Below the pieces are notes generated by a model. It worked only from the letters and a program-made list of their open reading frames with translations. It did not search any database and was not told the origin of the DNA. A stretch of 64,000 bases of DNA from Cytobacillus oceanisediminis 2691 (lineage in GTDB: Bacteria > Bacillota > Bacilli > Bacillales > Cytobacillaceae): positions 33,843 through 97,842 of the forward strand of contig NZ_VEEP01000008.1 in NCBI RefSeq assembly GCF_007678455.1, given 5' to 3'. Shown here piece by piece: positions 42,310 to 52,316 of the stretch (the stretch's first letter is position 1; every line of letters starts with the position of its first letter). Made by a program: the position numbers and the translations under genes.

Positions 42310-42463
42310 AGTTGGTCGATATAATAACGGTTTTGGTCGAAATACTTTAAAATGTGGTCGATATAATTGAAAATCCGCTGATATAATTCAAAAAGTGGTC
42401 GATATATTTTGAAATTCGCCAAATTAATTTAAAATGCGGTTTAATTATCTAAAATTGCGAGCT
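42310..42463. repeat. Intergenic array E: about eight degenerate units, 20-21-bp period, word GGTCGATATAATT
   Basis: GGTCGATATAATT-like words occur with their GAT (or its equivalent) at 42318, 42339, 42360, 42380 and 42401. The later units near 42420, 42441 and 42459 are decayed. The array fills the convergent gap between the cupin gene and spoIIR. Confidence 0.75.
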
Positions 42464-42489
42464 GGATTGAAGTTATTTTGATCAAGTCT

Positions 42490-42528
42490 GCTAAAAAAAC
42501 AGCCCCTGCATCCGCTGCAGGGGCTTAT
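42490..42528. terminator. Terminator after spoIIR
   Basis: Stem AGCCCCTGCA/TGCAGGGGCT followed by a run of seven T on the minus strand. The T-rich plus-strand side may also stop the cupin transcript. Confidence 0.88.
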
Positions 42529-42529
42529 T

Positions 42530-43249
42530 TTATCCAAAAATCCTGTTCCAGATCTCCACCAGGAAGAATGCAACCTCAACTTCTTCTTCCTCGCTGCCTT
42601 CGTAGACTGGTTTTTCATCCTTTTCTGATGATTTCTTGTCCTTTTTCGCTTCTTTTACAAGATCGGCATCTGCCTTTTCGTCTTCCACATCTACTTTCAC
42701 ATCACCTTTGTCGCTGTTTTCATCGAAGCCTTCGCTTGTTGCTTCGCCGTTTGAGAAATCAAGGAAGCATAGCGGCGGATACAGGACGCACCACCAGTTT
42801 GCTCCTTCTCCTTCGCCCAATGTAATGAGGATCGCCTCATATTCACCCGCCGGATAGAGAAACTGCCCGTATAGTTTAGTAGGAAACTGGACCTTATCGA
42901 ACTCTGTTTTTACCGTCTGTGTGGAGCCTTGTTCTGCGACGACTTTTTCGGCGATCTTCTGGATTTCCGGAAGTTTGGACTTGATTACTTCTCTCGCAGC
43001 TTCAATCGATGTAAGGTCCTGGACCCATTTGGTGATCTCCTTATTGATTTCATCGCGTACCAGTCGCTTGATTTCCTGATCTTTTTCAAGGTCACTTTCA
43101 GCAAGAATCCTCAGCCGGATCGCTTCGTTCGGTATTACCTTTGCCTCCTGGGCTGCCACTTCCGTTTTCGGTGTATATAAACTTAACATCGTAGCTGCAC
43201 ATAATAGGAGTATATATAATAAAGCCGCTGATTTTTTCATCATCATCAT
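42530..43249 (-). CDS. spoIIR: Stage II sporulation protein R
   Basis: SpoIIR is secreted from the forespore and triggers SpoIIGA processing of pro-sigma-E in the mother cell. ATG 43249 is preferred for spacing to GAAGGG; several adjacent ATGs are possible. The 239-residue protein has a signal segment at about 4-25. The conserved core includes AIRLRILAESDLEKDQEIKRLVRDEI and the C-terminal GEGANWWCVLYPPLCFLDF. The tail beyond that core (about 70 residues) is longer and strongly acidic and lysine-rich. It follows prmC after a terminator, consistent with its own forespore promoter, which I could not identify with confidence. Confidence 0.93.
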   Translation of the reverse strand: MMMMKKSAALLYILLLCAATMLSLYTPKTEVAAQEAKVIPNEAIRLRILAESDLEKDQEIKRLVRDEINKEITKWVQDLTSIEAAREVIKSKLPEIQKIAEKVVAEQGSTQTVKTEFDKVQFPTKLYGQFLYPAGEYEAILITLGEGEGANWWCVLYPPLCFLDFSNGEATSEGFDENSDKGDVKVDVEDEKADADLVKEAKKDKKSSEKDEKPVYEGSEEEEVEVAFFLVEIWNRIFG

Positions 43250-43315
43250 CTCTCGCACCATCCCTTCACTAGTCACAGTGTGGACAGTTTGATAGATTCT
43301 TAAACTAGTAATTTT

Positions 43316-43349
43316 GAAAAAAATGGACCCCTTTTGATCAGGAGTCCAT
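43316..43349 (-). terminator. Terminator overlapping the prmC stop
   Basis: Stem TGGACTCC/GGGGTCCA followed by TTTTTTT on the minus strand; the 5' arm includes the last prmC codons. Confidence 0.82.
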
Positions 43350-44204
43350 TTCAGCAAAAACCATCCGATCCTTGCCATTGATATCAAAAACAACCTCAAC
43401 TCTTGCGTGCGGGAAGGTTTTTTCCAGAAGCCCGCGAACAGCTTCTCCCTGGCCTGCGCCGATTTCAAAGCCGACGATTGCCTTTTCTTTCAGCACAAGC
43501 GGCAGCTCGTCCATGAAGCGGCGATACAGGTCCAATCCATCTTCACCTGCAAACAGTGCCATATGCGGCTCATGCTCGGTAACAATGTCTGACATCCATG
43601 CCTGGTCCGCAATGGGAATGTACGGCGGGTTCGAGATGACAGCATCGACTTTTTTTCCGTGTAAAATAAGCGGCTGCAACAGGTCGCCATGCAAGAATTC
43701 GACGTCTGCACCAAGTTTGCCGGCATTTTTCCGAGCAACATCCAGAGCTTCTTCTGAAAGGTCGACCGCTGACACCTTCAATTCAGGTTTCTCCAGCTTC
43801 AGACTGACCGAAATCGCTCCGCTTCCGGTCCCGACATCGACAAGGTCAATTTGGCCACTTTCCGGGAAAAGCTTTTCCAGCCGCTGAAGCGTGCCATGAA
43901 CAAGCTCCTCCGTCTCCGGACGTGGAATCAGCACATGCTCGTTCACCTCAAAGCGGCGGCCATAAAACTCCTCTGAACCGATAATATACTGGATCGGTTC
44001 ACCTTCTGCATGCCTTTTTACAGCGGCACGGAACTCTGTCCACACTTCCCCTTCCAGTTCATCGCGCATCTTCATCAGCATCGAAGTGCGGGACAGCCCC
44101 GAGAAGTGCCGCAGAAGCAGCTCACCGGCAAACTCTTCACGGTTATGTTCTTTTAAAAAAGAAGAAGCCCAGTTGAGGGCTTCATACATTTTGGGATCAG
44201 TCAT
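43338..44204 (-). CDS. prmC: Release factor glutamine methyltransferase PrmC
   Basis: PrmC methylates the glutamine of the GGQ motif in release factors, using SAM. It is 288 residues: an N-terminal helical domain (~1-80) and a Rossmann methyltransferase domain with [14 protein letters not shown] and the catalytic NPPY ([10 protein letters not shown]). ATG 44204 overlaps the prfA stop by 8 nt, so translation of the modifier is coupled to its substrate. Confidence 0.96.
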   Translation of the reverse strand: MTDPKMYEALNWASSFLKEHNREEFAGELLLRHFSGLSRTSMLMKMRDELEGEVWTEFRAAVKRHAEGEPIQYIIGSEEFYGRRFEVNEHVLIPRPETEELVHGTLQRLEKLFPESGQIDLVDVGTGSGAISVSLKLEKPELKVSAVDLSEEALDVARKNAGKLGADVEFLHGDLLQPLILHGKKVDAVISNPPYIPIADQAWMSDIVTEHEPHMALFAGEDGLDLYRRFMDELPLVLKEKAIVGFEIGAGQGEAVRGLLEKTFPHARVEVVFDINGKDRMVFAEMDS

Positions 44205-45270
44205 TGTTCGCACTCTCAAGTCTTTGCGATTGGTCTTCCATGATTAATGCATCGATGATTTCATCCAACTTGCCCTGGAGAATCTGGTCAAGCTTTTGGA
44301 TCGTCAAACCGATACGGTGGTCAGTCACGCGGTTCTGCGGGAAGTTGTACGTACGGATACGCTCAGAGCGATCGCCGGTACCAACGGCTGATTTACGAAC
44401 CTGGTCGTACTCCGCCTGCGCTTCCTGCTGGAACTTGTCATAGACGCGGGCACGAAGTACCTTCATCGCCTTGTCTTTGTTTTTGTGCTGTGATTTTTCA
44501 TCCTGACATGACACGACGATTCCAGTCGGGATGTGAGTCAAACGGACCGCTGACATCGTGGTGTTTACGGACTGTCCGCCGGCTCCGCTGGACGCGAATG
44601 TATCGAAGCGGATATCCTTATCATGCAGCTCGATTTCAACTTCTTCTGCTTCCGGAAGACATGCAACCGTAGCTGTTGAAGTATGGATACGTCCGCCTGA
44701 TTCCGTTTCCGGAACACGCTGGACGCGGTGAGCGCCGTTCTCGAACTTCATTTTGGAATATGCGCCATTTCCGTTGATCATGAAGATGATCTCTTTAAAA
44801 CCGCCAACGCCAGTCGTGCTGGCATCGATGATTTCTGTTTTCCAGCCCTGTGATTCAGCAAAACGGCTGTACATGCGGTATAGGTCGCCAGCAAACAGAG
44901 CGGCCTCATCACCGCCCGCAGCGCCGCGGATTTCCATAATAACGTTTTTATCATCATTAGGGTCCTTAGGAACCAGGAGAATCTTGATTCGCGCTTCCAG
45001 CTCTTCAATGCGCGGCTCAAGATCGGAGATTTCCTCCTTGACCATTTCACGCATATCAGCATCAAGCTTTTCTTCGAGCATCGCCTTTGCATCGGCCAAT
45101 TGCTCTTTCACTTCTTTGTATTCACGGTAAGCCATGACCGTTTCCTGGATGTCAGACTGCTCCTTGGAATACTCGCGGAGCTTCTTGGAGTCATTGACTA
45201 CTTCCGGGTCACTCAATAGTTCATTCAATCTTTCATAACGATCCTCAACTGCTTGAAGACGATCAAACAC
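44197..45270 (-). CDS. prfA: Peptide chain release factor 1
   Basis: RF1 recognises UAA and UAG and releases the peptide. The GGQ loop is in [12 protein letters not shown], and the codon-recognition tripeptide region is [17 protein letters not shown] 45270 is preferred because GAGGTGA then lies at proper spacing and [13 protein letters not shown] aligns with the B. subtilis start; the ATG at 45276 is too close to that site. It is 357 residues, and prmC follows. Confidence 0.96.
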   Translation of the reverse strand: MFDRLQAVEDRYERLNELLSDPEVVNDSKKLREYSKEQSDIQETVMAYREYKEVKEQLADAKAMLEEKLDADMREMVKEEISDLEPRIEELEARIKILLVPKDPNDDKNVIMEIRGAAGGDEAALFAGDLYRMYSRFAESQGWKTEIIDASTTGVGGFKEIIFMINGNGAYSKMKFENGAHRVQRVPETESGGRIHTSTATVACLPEAEEVEIELHDKDIRFDTFASSGAGGQSVNTTMSAVRLTHIPTGIVVSCQDEKSQHKNKDKAMKVLRARVYDKFQQEAQAEYDQVRKSAVGTGDRSERIRTYNFPQNRVTDHRIGLTIQKLDQILQGKLDEIIDALIMEDQSQRLESANND

Positions 45271-45400
45271 GGACATTCACCTCTATTTTCATAATCCTTC
45301 ATATGGATTCAAACATAATAGTAAAAGTTCATAGCATAACATTCTAATTATAGTATAGGTGCCACTCTCAGTCAAAATCATTCTAAACGCTTATAGCCAA

Positions 45401-45430
45401 CGAAAAAGCATGCCCGATGCCGAGCATGCT
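45401..45430 (-). terminator. Terminator after the YhcN-type lipoprotein gene
   Basis: Stem AGCATGC/GCATGCT with a 10-nt loop followed by TTTTTC on the minus strand. Confidence 0.85.
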
Positions 45431-45445
45431 GTCCCGATGGTGCTT

Positions 45446-45895
45446 TTATTCAATATTGACATTGATGTCGTAGCGCGGCAAAGCTTGAGCCAGCTTATCA
45501 TGTAATGTTTTCTGTGCTTTTTCGCGATCCTTTCGGGTTACCCGCCCTTGAAGCTGAGCTGTCACGTTCATCTCCCCGCCGTTGATCCAGATCGAACCTG
45601 GTTCATAGCCAGCATCTGAAATGACGTCTTTCGCTTTTTGGACATCCTGGGAAAAACTGTGGTGGTTCTCGTTATCGGTATTCAGCAAATTCGGGTTTTG
45701 ATCGGTCATCGTCATGCCATTGTCCTGGTCCTTTGTGAAATTCGGGCCATCCCCGTGGCGGACTCCGTCATTTTCCCTGTTCAGATCAACACCAGCCTGG
45801 TCTTCATCCTTGTCATATACAGATTCAGCATTATCCTGAGCACATCCTGAAACCATAACCACCGCGAACATAAGCAATATGAGTAATTTTTTCAA
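45446..45895 (-). CDS. YhcN/YlaJ-family spore lipoprotein
   Basis: This 149-residue lipoprotein has a lipobox VSGCAQ with Cys about residue 18. The middle is rich in Asp/Asn. The C-terminal domain follows the YhcN/YlaJ pattern (AKDVISDAGYEPGSIWINGGEMNVTAQLQG). Relatives are found in the inner membrane of spores, and some influence outgrowth. The start is TTG 45895 with GGAGGTG at proper spacing; there is no ATG nearby in frame. It is monocistronic. Confidence 0.85.
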   Translation of the reverse strand: MKKLLILLMFAVVMVSGCAQDNAESVYDKDEDQAGVDLNRENDGVRHGDGPNFTKDQDNGMTMTDQNPNLLNTDNENHHSFSQDVQKAKDVISDAGYEPGSIWINGGEMNVTAQLQGRVTRKDREKAQKTLHDKLAQALPRYDINVNIE

Positions 45896-45999
45896 ATTAT
45901 GGCACCTCCCGCGGTTAGCTTGCCCTTTTGGGGGATCATCCATGCAAGGATTGAGCTATTTTTAGCGGAAATACGCGGCCGGAAAACTTCACGGCTATC

Positions 46000-46146
46000 A
46001 TTGCATCTTAATGAATATTAATTGCACGATAAGAAGCATTAATTGCATGTTCAACCGTGTTAATTGCACCGTAAGAAACATTAATTGCACGCTCACCCGT
46101 GTTAATTGCACCGTAATGTTACATGATTGCACGCTTAACCAATATA
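46000..46146. repeat. Intergenic array F: seven units, exact 21-bp period, word TTAATTGCACCGT
   Basis: ATTGCA begins at 46000, 46021, 46042, 46063, 46084, 46105 and 46126, exactly 21 bp apart. It is mostly preceded by TTA and followed by a C/T-rich AACCGTG or AAGAAACA segment in alternation. It lies between the lipoprotein gene start and the tdk terminator. Confidence 0.92.
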
Positions 46147-46159
46147 GGCGAATTCATAT

Positions 46160-46188
46160 AAAAAATCCCCCGCTCACGGGAGGATCAG
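46160..46188 (-). terminator. Terminator after tdk
   Basis: Stem ATCCTCCCG/CGGGGGAT with a 4-nt loop followed by TTTTTT on the minus strand. Confidence 0.85.
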
Positions 46189-46194
46189 ACATTA

Positions 46195-46815
46195 TTATGT
46201 TAAGCTTTGCGTCGTTTTTTCGATTTTAAGCTCATTTGGTGATTTTGGCACCTCATGGTGGTGTCTGCAGCGCGGCTCATATGCTTCTGATGCGCCAACA
46301 AGTATGACTGGGTCATCGTAAGAAGCCGGTTTGCCGTTGATCAGACGCTGTGTACGGCTTGCAGGCGATCCGCAGACAGCACATACAGCCTGAAGCTTGG
46401 TCACATTTTCAGCAACAGCCATCAACGCAGGCATTTGGCCGAATGGCTCGCCGCGGAAATCCTGGTCAAGCCCGGCAACGATGACGCGATAGCCGCTGTC
46501 TGCCAGGTGCTGGACAACCGCAAGGATTTCATTGTCAAAAAACTGGACTTCATCGATGGCAATGACATCGATATCAGGGTTGATGTGCTTGAAAATATCA
46601 GTAGAGTTGGCAATAGGCTTGGCAGTAACTGCTGCTCCGTTGTGTGATACAACCGATTCTTCGCTGTAGCGGTTATCAATCGCAGGCTTGAAAACAGCAA
46701 TTTTTTGCTTTGCAAATTGCGTCCTGCGCACGCGGCGGATCAGTTCTTCGGATTTACCGGAAAACATGCTGCCGCAGATCAATTCGATCCAGCCGCTTTG
46801 TTTCATAACGTACAT
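46195..46815 (-). CDS. tdk: Thymidine kinase
   Basis: Tdk salvages thymidine to dTMP. It is 206 residues from ATG 46815 ([15 protein letters not shown]) with GGAGAGG upstream. The P-loop is [11 protein letters not shown], and the catalytic Glu is in AIDEVQFFD. The zinc cysteine pairs are CAVC (about 148-151) and the C-terminal CRHHH. A longer frame to 46890 is rejected. Confidence 0.97.
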   Translation of the reverse strand: MYVMKQSGWIELICGSMFSGKSEELIRRVRRTQFAKQKIAVFKPAIDNRYSEESVVSHNGAAVTAKPIANSTDIFKHINPDIDVIAIDEVQFFDNEILAVVQHLADSGYRVIVAGLDQDFRGEPFGQMPALMAVAENVTKLQAVCAVCGSPASRTQRLINGKPASYDDPVILVGASEAYEPRCRHHHEVPKSPNELKIEKTTQSLT

Positions 46816-47043
46816 GGTCGGCCTCTCCTTCCTCGCTAAACCAAAAATTTGATAGGCTTTTTTCGTATTTTTACGGCTTTTCCATGCCATAAAGGTACGA
46901 AAAAAGCCTGGTCAAAGTTCGACACTTTTTTTCAGCTTTTTCCATTATAACAAAAAATTCCGCTGAATCCAGACACAAAAATAAAGTTCATAAAATAAAT
47001 TTTTATCTTATATATGTACCCAAAAGCACATGTAAAAAGGCAA

Positions 47044-47080
47044 TAAAAAACAGGCAAGTCACAAAGCTTCTTGCCTGTTT
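47044..47080 (-). terminator. Terminator after rpmE
   Basis: Stem AACAGGCAAG/CTTGCCTGTT followed by TTTTATT on the minus strand. Confidence 0.9.
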
Positions 47081-47094
47081 CATCATCTCTTATA

Positions 47095-47304
47095 TTACTG
47101 GTTGTTTTTAAGACCGTATTTCTTGTTGAAGCGGTCAACACGTCCGCCAGCTTCAGCAAACTTCTGACGTCCAGTATAGAATGGGTGGCATTCAGAGCAA
47201 GTTTCAACGCGAATCTCGTCCTTAACAGAACCAGTTTCGAATTCGTTTCCGCAAGCGCAAGTCACCTTAACTGTTTTGTAGTTTGGATGAATTCCTGATT
47301 TCAT
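47095..47304 (-). CDS. rpmE: 50S ribosomal protein L31 (zinc-binding C+ form)
   Basis: This 69-residue ribosomal protein carries the zinc-binding cysteines CAC and CSEC, so it is the zinc-containing form that Bacillus replaces by YtiA when zinc is scarce. ATG 47304 lies 9 nt after GAAGGAG; the ATG at 47313 abuts that site. Its position between rho and tdk is as in B. subtilis. Confidence 0.98.
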   Translation of the reverse strand: MKSGIHPNYKTVKVTCACGNEFETGSVKDEIRVETCSECHPFYTGRQKFAEAGGRVDRFNKKYGLKNNQ

Positions 47305-47354
47305 TCTTTTCATCTCCTTCCGCCCTGAATCATATCCGAAACAGAGTTATAATC

Positions 47355-47370
47355 AACGGTTCAGACCGTT
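47355..47370. promoter_or_regulatory. Perfect inverted repeat between rho and rpmE
   Basis: AACGGT and ACCGTT flank TCAG. No T run follows on either strand, so it is not an ordinary terminator. It lies about 50 bp before the rpmE start and might be an operator. Confidence 0.35.
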
Positions 47371-47448
47371 ATTGGAAAAACACACTGACCTCATTATAAC
47401 AAGTCCAATTCATTTTTTCAAGTCAGTTTTTCAGCCCAGAATCTGGAA

Positions 47449-48720
47449 TTATGAGCGCTTGTTATTGCCTTTCATTTCTTCACCAAGTACTGCGAAGAAA
47501 TCTTCATTCGACTTGGACTGTCTTAGCTTGCGCAGGAATTTTTCCGCGAAATCCGGTGAATCGGACATCGATTTGCGGATCGCCCACAGCTTGTCCAGAT
47601 GGTCCTTTGGAATAAGCAATTCTTCCTTACGCGTTCCGGAGCGACGGATGTCGATGGCCGGGAAGATCCTTCTTTCGGCAAGTGAACGGTCAAGGTGAAG
47701 TTCCATATTACCTGTTCCTTTGAATTCTTCGTAAATGACATCGTCCATACGTGAGCCTGTATCTACAAGCGCAGTTGCAAGGATCGTCAAGCTGCCGCCT
47801 TCCTCGATATTACGCGCAGCACCGAAGAAACGCTTCGGACGGTGGAATGCCGCAGGGTCAATACCACCGGACAATGTACGTCCGCTTGGCGGAATGACAA
47901 GGTTGTAGGCACGTGCAAGACGTGTGATGCTGTCCATCAGGATGATGACATCACGCTTATGCTCGACAAGGCGCATCGCACGCTCAAGCACAAGCTCTGC
48001 AACCTTGATATGGTTTTCAGGCACTTCGTCAAAAGTGGAGCTGACTACATCGCCGGCAACGGAACGCTCGATATCTGTTACCTCTTCAGGACGCTCATCG
48101 ATCAATAGCACAATCAGTTCCGCTTCCGGATGGTTCGTTGTAATGCTGTTGGCAATTTCTTTGATAAGCATCGTTTTACCAGCCTTTGGCGGAGCGACAA
48201 TCAATCCGCGCTGTCCAAAGCCGACTGGTGCAAGGACATCCATGATTCTGGTGGAAACCTTGTTGTGTGTAGTCTCAAGCTTCATCTGACGGTCTGGGTA
48301 CAATGGCGTCAATCCCGGGAAGTGAACCCTTTCTTTTGCCGATTCTGGGTCATCACCGTTGACAGCCTCGACCTGAAGCAATCCGAAATAACGTTCGTTC
48401 TCTTTAGGAGGACGGACTTTACCCGATACCTTGTCCCCGTTCCTTAAGTCAAAACGGCGGATCTGCGAAGCCGAAATGTAGATGTCCTCTGAGCTTGGGG
48501 AATAGTTGATTGGGCGCAGGAATCCAAAGCCCTCAGACTGGATGATTTCCAGGACACCTTCCATGAAAAAATAACCCTGCTGTTCGGCACGTGCTTTTAA
48601 AATAGCAAAAATAAGTTCTTTTTTCGTCAACTTGCTGTAGTAAGAGACTTTATACTCTTTTGCGAGTTCATAAAGCTCTTTCAATTTCATATTTTCTAAG
48701 CTTGAAATATTTACTTCCAT
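47449..48720 (-). CDS. rho: Transcription termination factor Rho
   Basis: Rho is a hexameric RNA helicase that ends untranslated transcripts. It is 423 residues: an N-terminal Rho_N helix bundle ([24 protein letters not shown]), a cold-shock RNA-binding domain (~55-120), and an ATPase domain with Walker [15 protein letters not shown] and Walker [16 protein letters not shown]. Bicyclomycin-site residues look standard. ATG 48720 is chosen by homology ([16 protein letters not shown]); GTG at 48732 or 48735 is possible since AAGG is closer to it. Confidence 0.96.
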   Translation of the reverse strand: MEVNISSLENMKLKELYELAKEYKVSYYSKLTKKELIFAILKARAEQQGYFFMEGVLEIIQSEGFGFLRPINYSPSSEDIYISASQIRRFDLRNGDKVSGKVRPPKENERYFGLLQVEAVNGDDPESAKERVHFPGLTPLYPDRQMKLETTHNKVSTRIMDVLAPVGFGQRGLIVAPPKAGKTMLIKEIANSITTNHPEAELIVLLIDERPEEVTDIERSVAGDVVSSTFDEVPENHIKVAELVLERAMRLVEHKRDVIILMDSITRLARAYNLVIPPSGRTLSGGIDPAAFHRPKRFFGAARNIEEGGSLTILATALVDTGSRMDDVIYEEFKGTGNMELHLDRSLAERRIFPAIDIRRSGTRKEELLIPKDHLDKLWAIRKSMSDSPDFAEKFLRKLRQSKSNEDFFAVLGEEMKGNNKRS

Positions 48721-49006
48721 AATGAATGTCACCACGCCTTAAAATATTTCGATTTCCCCCATAAAGAAAAGTATATGAATATCAGAGTATGGATGGAAAA
48801 AGAAGAAATGAGTTCCTTGAAGGTTGTAAGAAGGAATTAATGAAGGTAGAACATTTTGTGATCTATATATTTTACTTTCAAAACAATTTTCATTTTACCC
48901 TTAAATATGAAAAATAATCAATCTTTTTATATATCCGCTGCCTTTAGGTGGTAAGGCAGCGGACTTGAAAGGGTTTGCAGTCATTTTTTTAGCTATTAAA
49001 ACACGA

Positions 49007-49292
49007 CTGTTGATTTTCGTTTCAGGCGCTTCGCTTTCCGCTGGAAGAATATGAAAAAGACCAACTGCCGTCTTTTTCATAAGCAATCCTTCCTTGGGGC
49101 TGGCGCTGAGCCTCCTCGCCGTTCCACTCCTGCGGGGTGCAAATGATTCCTCACGTGAATCATTTCACCTAGGTCTCATCTGACCAGCTGCGCCCGCAGG
49201 ACACTGAATGGCTTCCTCGAGTTTAACCACGCACGATGGAAATGCGATAGCATTTTCGGAGGAGTCTACGCGCCTTCCACTACAATCAACAG
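49007..49292. repeat. Dispersed palindromic repeat type 1, copy 1 (with two inserted hairpins)
   Basis: Ends are CTGTTGATT and AATCAACAG. The inner blocks GCTTCGCTTTCCGC, GCGGGG/CCCGCAGGAC and CACGCACGATGGAAATGCG match copy 2 (52056-52253). Two extra perfect hairpins are inserted: TATGAAAAAGAC with its complement (49050-49081) and AAATGATTC with its complement (49141-49165). The element fills most of the rho-glpX gap. I know it as an abundant Bacillaceae intergenic repeat of unknown function. Confidence 0.82.
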
Positions 49293-49340
49293 GAGTAAAA
49301 ACAACATAATGCTTTAACAACATCTTTTTAAAATAATTTA

Positions 49341-50303
49341 TTATTTCATGACTAAGTGAGGTTTTTTCTTCAGGCTGTGCTGGCCTTCGATGAACCGGAC
49401 TGTGCCTGATTTTGCACGCATGACGACGGAGTGGGTTGAGCCGTAAGAGCCTTTGAACTGGACTCCTTTAAGCAGCTCACCGTCAGTTACGCCTGTGGCT
49501 GCGAAAATGGCATCGTCGCCGCGGACGAAATCTTCCATAAGGAGGACTTTATTGACATCGATGCCCATTTTTTTGCATCGCTCAAGCTCTGCATCATTTT
49601 GCGGAAGCAATCTTCCCTGGATTTCACCGCCGAGGCTTTTAAGTGCTACAGCTGCGATGACACCCTCAGGTGCTCCGCCTGAACCAAACAGGATATCCAC
49701 GCCGGTAGTATCAAACGCCGTATTGATCGCGCCTGCTACATCTCCGTCATTGATCAGTTTGATCCTTGCTCCGGCATCACGAAGCTGGGCAATGATATGT
49801 TCATGGCGCGGACGGTTCAATACCGTCGCTACAACATCTTCAATATCCTTGTTCTTCGCTTTTGCAACTGCCTTCAGGTTATCAAGGACAGAAGCATTGA
49901 TATCGACCATTCCAACCGCCTCTGGTCCTACTGCAAGCTTATCCATGTACATGTCAGGTGCATGAAGCAGGTTGCCGTTATCTGCCACCGCTAGGACAGC
50001 AAGGGCATTCCAGCCGCCGGACGCTACGATATTCGTTCCTTCCAAAGGATCGACCGCTACATCCAAACGCGGGCCATAGCCTGTCCCAAGCTTTTCACCG
50101 ATATACAGCATCGGTGCTTCATCCATTTCACCTTCACCGATCACGACTGTACCTTTCATCGGGATGGTGTCAAACACATCTCTCATTGCCGACGTTGCAG
50201 CATCGTCAGCTTCGTCTTTTTTTCCGCGTCCCATCCAGCGTGCTGACGCAAGCGCCGCCGCCTCGGTCACGCGGACAAGCTCCATCGTTAAGCTACGTTC
50301 CAT
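49341..50303 (-). CDS. glpX: Fructose-1,6-bisphosphatase class II (GlpX)
   Basis: GlpX hydrolyses fructose-1,6-bisphosphate in gluconeogenesis. It is 320 residues. Metal and substrate motifs are visible: [15 protein letters not shown] (about 57-71), AVDPLEGTN (about 85-93) and the Lys/Gly-rich [14 protein letters not shown]. Its place between murAB and rho is typical of Bacillus. A good AGGGGATG site precedes the ATG. Confidence 0.96.
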   Translation of the reverse strand: MERSLTMELVRVTEAAALASARWMGRGKKDEADDAATSAMRDVFDTIPMKGTVVIGEGEMDEAPMLYIGEKLGTGYGPRLDVAVDPLEGTNIVASGGWNALAVLAVADNGNLLHAPDMYMDKLAVGPEAVGMVDINASVLDNLKAVAKAKNKDIEDVVATVLNRPRHEHIIAQLRDAGARIKLINDGDVAGAINTAFDTTGVDILFGSGGAPEGVIAAVALKSLGGEIQGRLLPQNDAELERCKKMGIDVNKVLLMEDFVRGDDAIFAATGVTDGELLKGVQFKGSYGSTHSVVMRAKSGTVRFIEGQHSLKKKPHLVMK

Positions 50304-50478
50304 ATGATCATCCCCTAATCATGAAAGGGGCTAATGCCCACCGAAACAGTAAACCTCTCTATCTCTTTGATGTGGCCGCAATGCACGGCTCGATAATCAA
50401 ATAGGTTATACTAATTTACGGTTTCAATCAGCATTAGCACCACTATTTGTATTGTACAACTCCATTGTACTATACTTT

Positions 50479-51765
50479 TTATGATTTTTTTACTTCTTCT
50501 TGCTCTTCAGAGGTCATATCTTCACGCCAAATTGTGGCACCGAGCCCATTCAGCTTTTCAACGATGTGGCTGTAGCCGCGATCGATATGGTCTACACCCG
50601 TCACCTCAGTGACACCTTCAGCCATAAGGCCGGCAATGACAAGAGCTGCTCCGGCGCGGAGATCGCTTGCCTTAACCTTGGCTCCCTGAAGCTTGACCGG
50701 ACCGCTGATGATCGCAGATCTGCCTTCAACTTTGATATTGGCATTCATTCTTCTCAGTTCATCGATATGCTTAAAGCGTGCGCCATAGATTGTATCCGTG
50801 ACAACGCTTGAGCCTTCCGCCCTTGTGAGCAGTGCGGTGAATGGCTGCTGCAGGTCTGTCGGGAATCCTGGATAAACGAGTGTCTTAATGTCGACCGCCT
50901 TGTACTTCTCAGCAGGAGCAACATAGATTTGTTCATCACTGGCTTCAATTTTGGCTCCCATTTCCTTCAGCTTGGCCACAAGTGACTCAATATGCTGCGG
51001 AATGACATTATCAATCGTGACGCCATCACCAATCGCAGCTCCAAGAATCAAATATGTTCCTGCCTCGATTCGATCCGGAATGATAGTATGGCGGCAGCCA
51101 TGAAGCTCATCCACACCATCGATACGGATTACATCGGTTCCGGCTCCTTTGATTTTCGCTCCCATATTGGTGAGCAATGTTGCTACGTCAATGATTTCCG
51201 GCTCTTTGGCGGCATTTTCAATGATGGTCCGCCCTTTTGCCCGTACAGCTGCAAGCATGATATTGATCGTTGCCCCAACGCTTACGACGTCAAGATAGAT
51301 TCTTGCTCCGCGAAGCTCATCTGCACGAAGATAGATTGCACCCTGCTCATTTGTCACGCTGGCACCAAGTGCTTCGAATCCTTTTATATGCTGGTCAATC
51401 GGCCTGGGACCCAAATGGCATCCGCCAGGCAGTCCAATGACAGCCTTTTTAAAACGGCCAAGCATCGCTCCCATTAGATAGTAAGAAGCTCGCAGCTTTT
51501 TCACTTTTCCATTCGGCAAAGGCATGGAAATCATGGAAGACGGATCTACCGTCATTTCATTGTTCGAGAATTCAACAGAACCGCCGATTTCCTCCATCAA
51601 GTCCTTGAGCATATGAACATCGGAAATATCCGGCAAACCTTCAATGGTTACAGGCGATTCAGCTAAAATAGTTGCGGGGATCAAGGCTACCGCGCTGTTT
51701 TTCGCGCCGCTTACCCGTACAGTCCCTTTTAAAGGATAACCGCCTGCAATCTTAAGCTTTTCCAT
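50479..51765 (-). CDS. murAB: UDP-N-acetylglucosamine 1-carboxyvinyltransferase MurA2
   Basis: This is the second MurA paralogue: 428 residues from ATG 51765 ([23 protein letters not shown]) behind AAGGGAG. The catalytic cysteine is Cys116 in [10 protein letters not shown]. Lys-Asn at the substrate site is kept. In B. subtilis this copy is non-essential beside MurAA. A longer frame to 51870 has no support. Confidence 0.96.
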   Translation of the reverse strand: MEKLKIAGGYPLKGTVRVSGAKNSAVALIPATILAESPVTIEGLPDISDVHMLKDLMEEIGGSVEFSNNEMTVDPSSMISMPLPNGKVKKLRASYYLMGAMLGRFKKAVIGLPGGCHLGPRPIDQHIKGFEALGASVTNEQGAIYLRADELRGARIYLDVVSVGATINIMLAAVRAKGRTIIENAAKEPEIIDVATLLTNMGAKIKGAGTDVIRIDGVDELHGCRHTIIPDRIEAGTYLILGAAIGDGVTIDNVIPQHIESLVAKLKEMGAKIEASDEQIYVAPAEKYKAVDIKTLVYPGFPTDLQQPFTALLTRAEGSSVVTDTIYGARFKHIDELRRMNANIKVEGRSAIISGPVKLQGAKVKASDLRAGAALVIAGLMAEGVTEVTGVDHIDRGYSHIVEKLNGLGATIWREDMTSEEQEEVKKS

Positions 51766-52055
51766 TTTTGACTCCCTTCTAAGCCGTGATGTAAGGTCAA
51801 GCTGGAGATGCAAACAATGTACAGCTAAGACCGATATAGGCTCTACGTAGATTAAAATGACCGAAATCAATTTGGTTTATTTTTCCAATAAAAATATTCA
51901 GATTCCGGGAGTTTTCTATTCCCTTAGTTTACACGATATTCCCAATTTCATGTAATAAAATGCAAAAAAGATTAAATTGGGTAAAAGTTCCTAACTAGAC
52001 TATGCCTCTGCAAGGCAGACCATATTTCTAGTTTCAATAGCCCTGTTAATCAAGA

Positions 52056-52253
52056 CTGTTGACCTTCGTTCCAGGCACTTCGCTTTCCGCGGGCAGTCTG
52101 GTAGCCTCCTCGGCGTTAACACGCCTGCGGGGTCTCCCAATGACTTGCTAATCCCGCAGGACTTTGAATAAGCTTCCTCGAGTTCGCCCACGCACGATGG
52201 AAATGCGTTAGCATTTTCGGAGGAGTCTTCGTGCCTTCCACTACGGTCAACAG
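52056..52253. repeat. Dispersed palindromic repeat type 1, copy 2
   Basis: This 198-bp element has perfect 9-bp terminal inverted repeats CTGTTGACC/GGTCAACAG, then CAGGCAC/GTGCCTT. Internal pairing includes GCCTGCGGG/CCCGCAGG. It shares about 130 bp of clear similarity with copy 1. It fills the murAB-tal gap. Confidence 0.85.
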
Positions 52254-52316
52254 GACTTAAAAAATCGTTGGGTGTAACAGAGCAACTAAGTAAGTTGCTT
52301 CATACAGCAGATACAA

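Noticed and set aside
46011..46229. 72-codon plus-strand frame with a heptad INCTxRS-type repeat
   Set aside because: The 21-bp period of array F keeps frame by accident; no ribosome-binding site is seen, and sister arrays with 20-bp periods cannot code.
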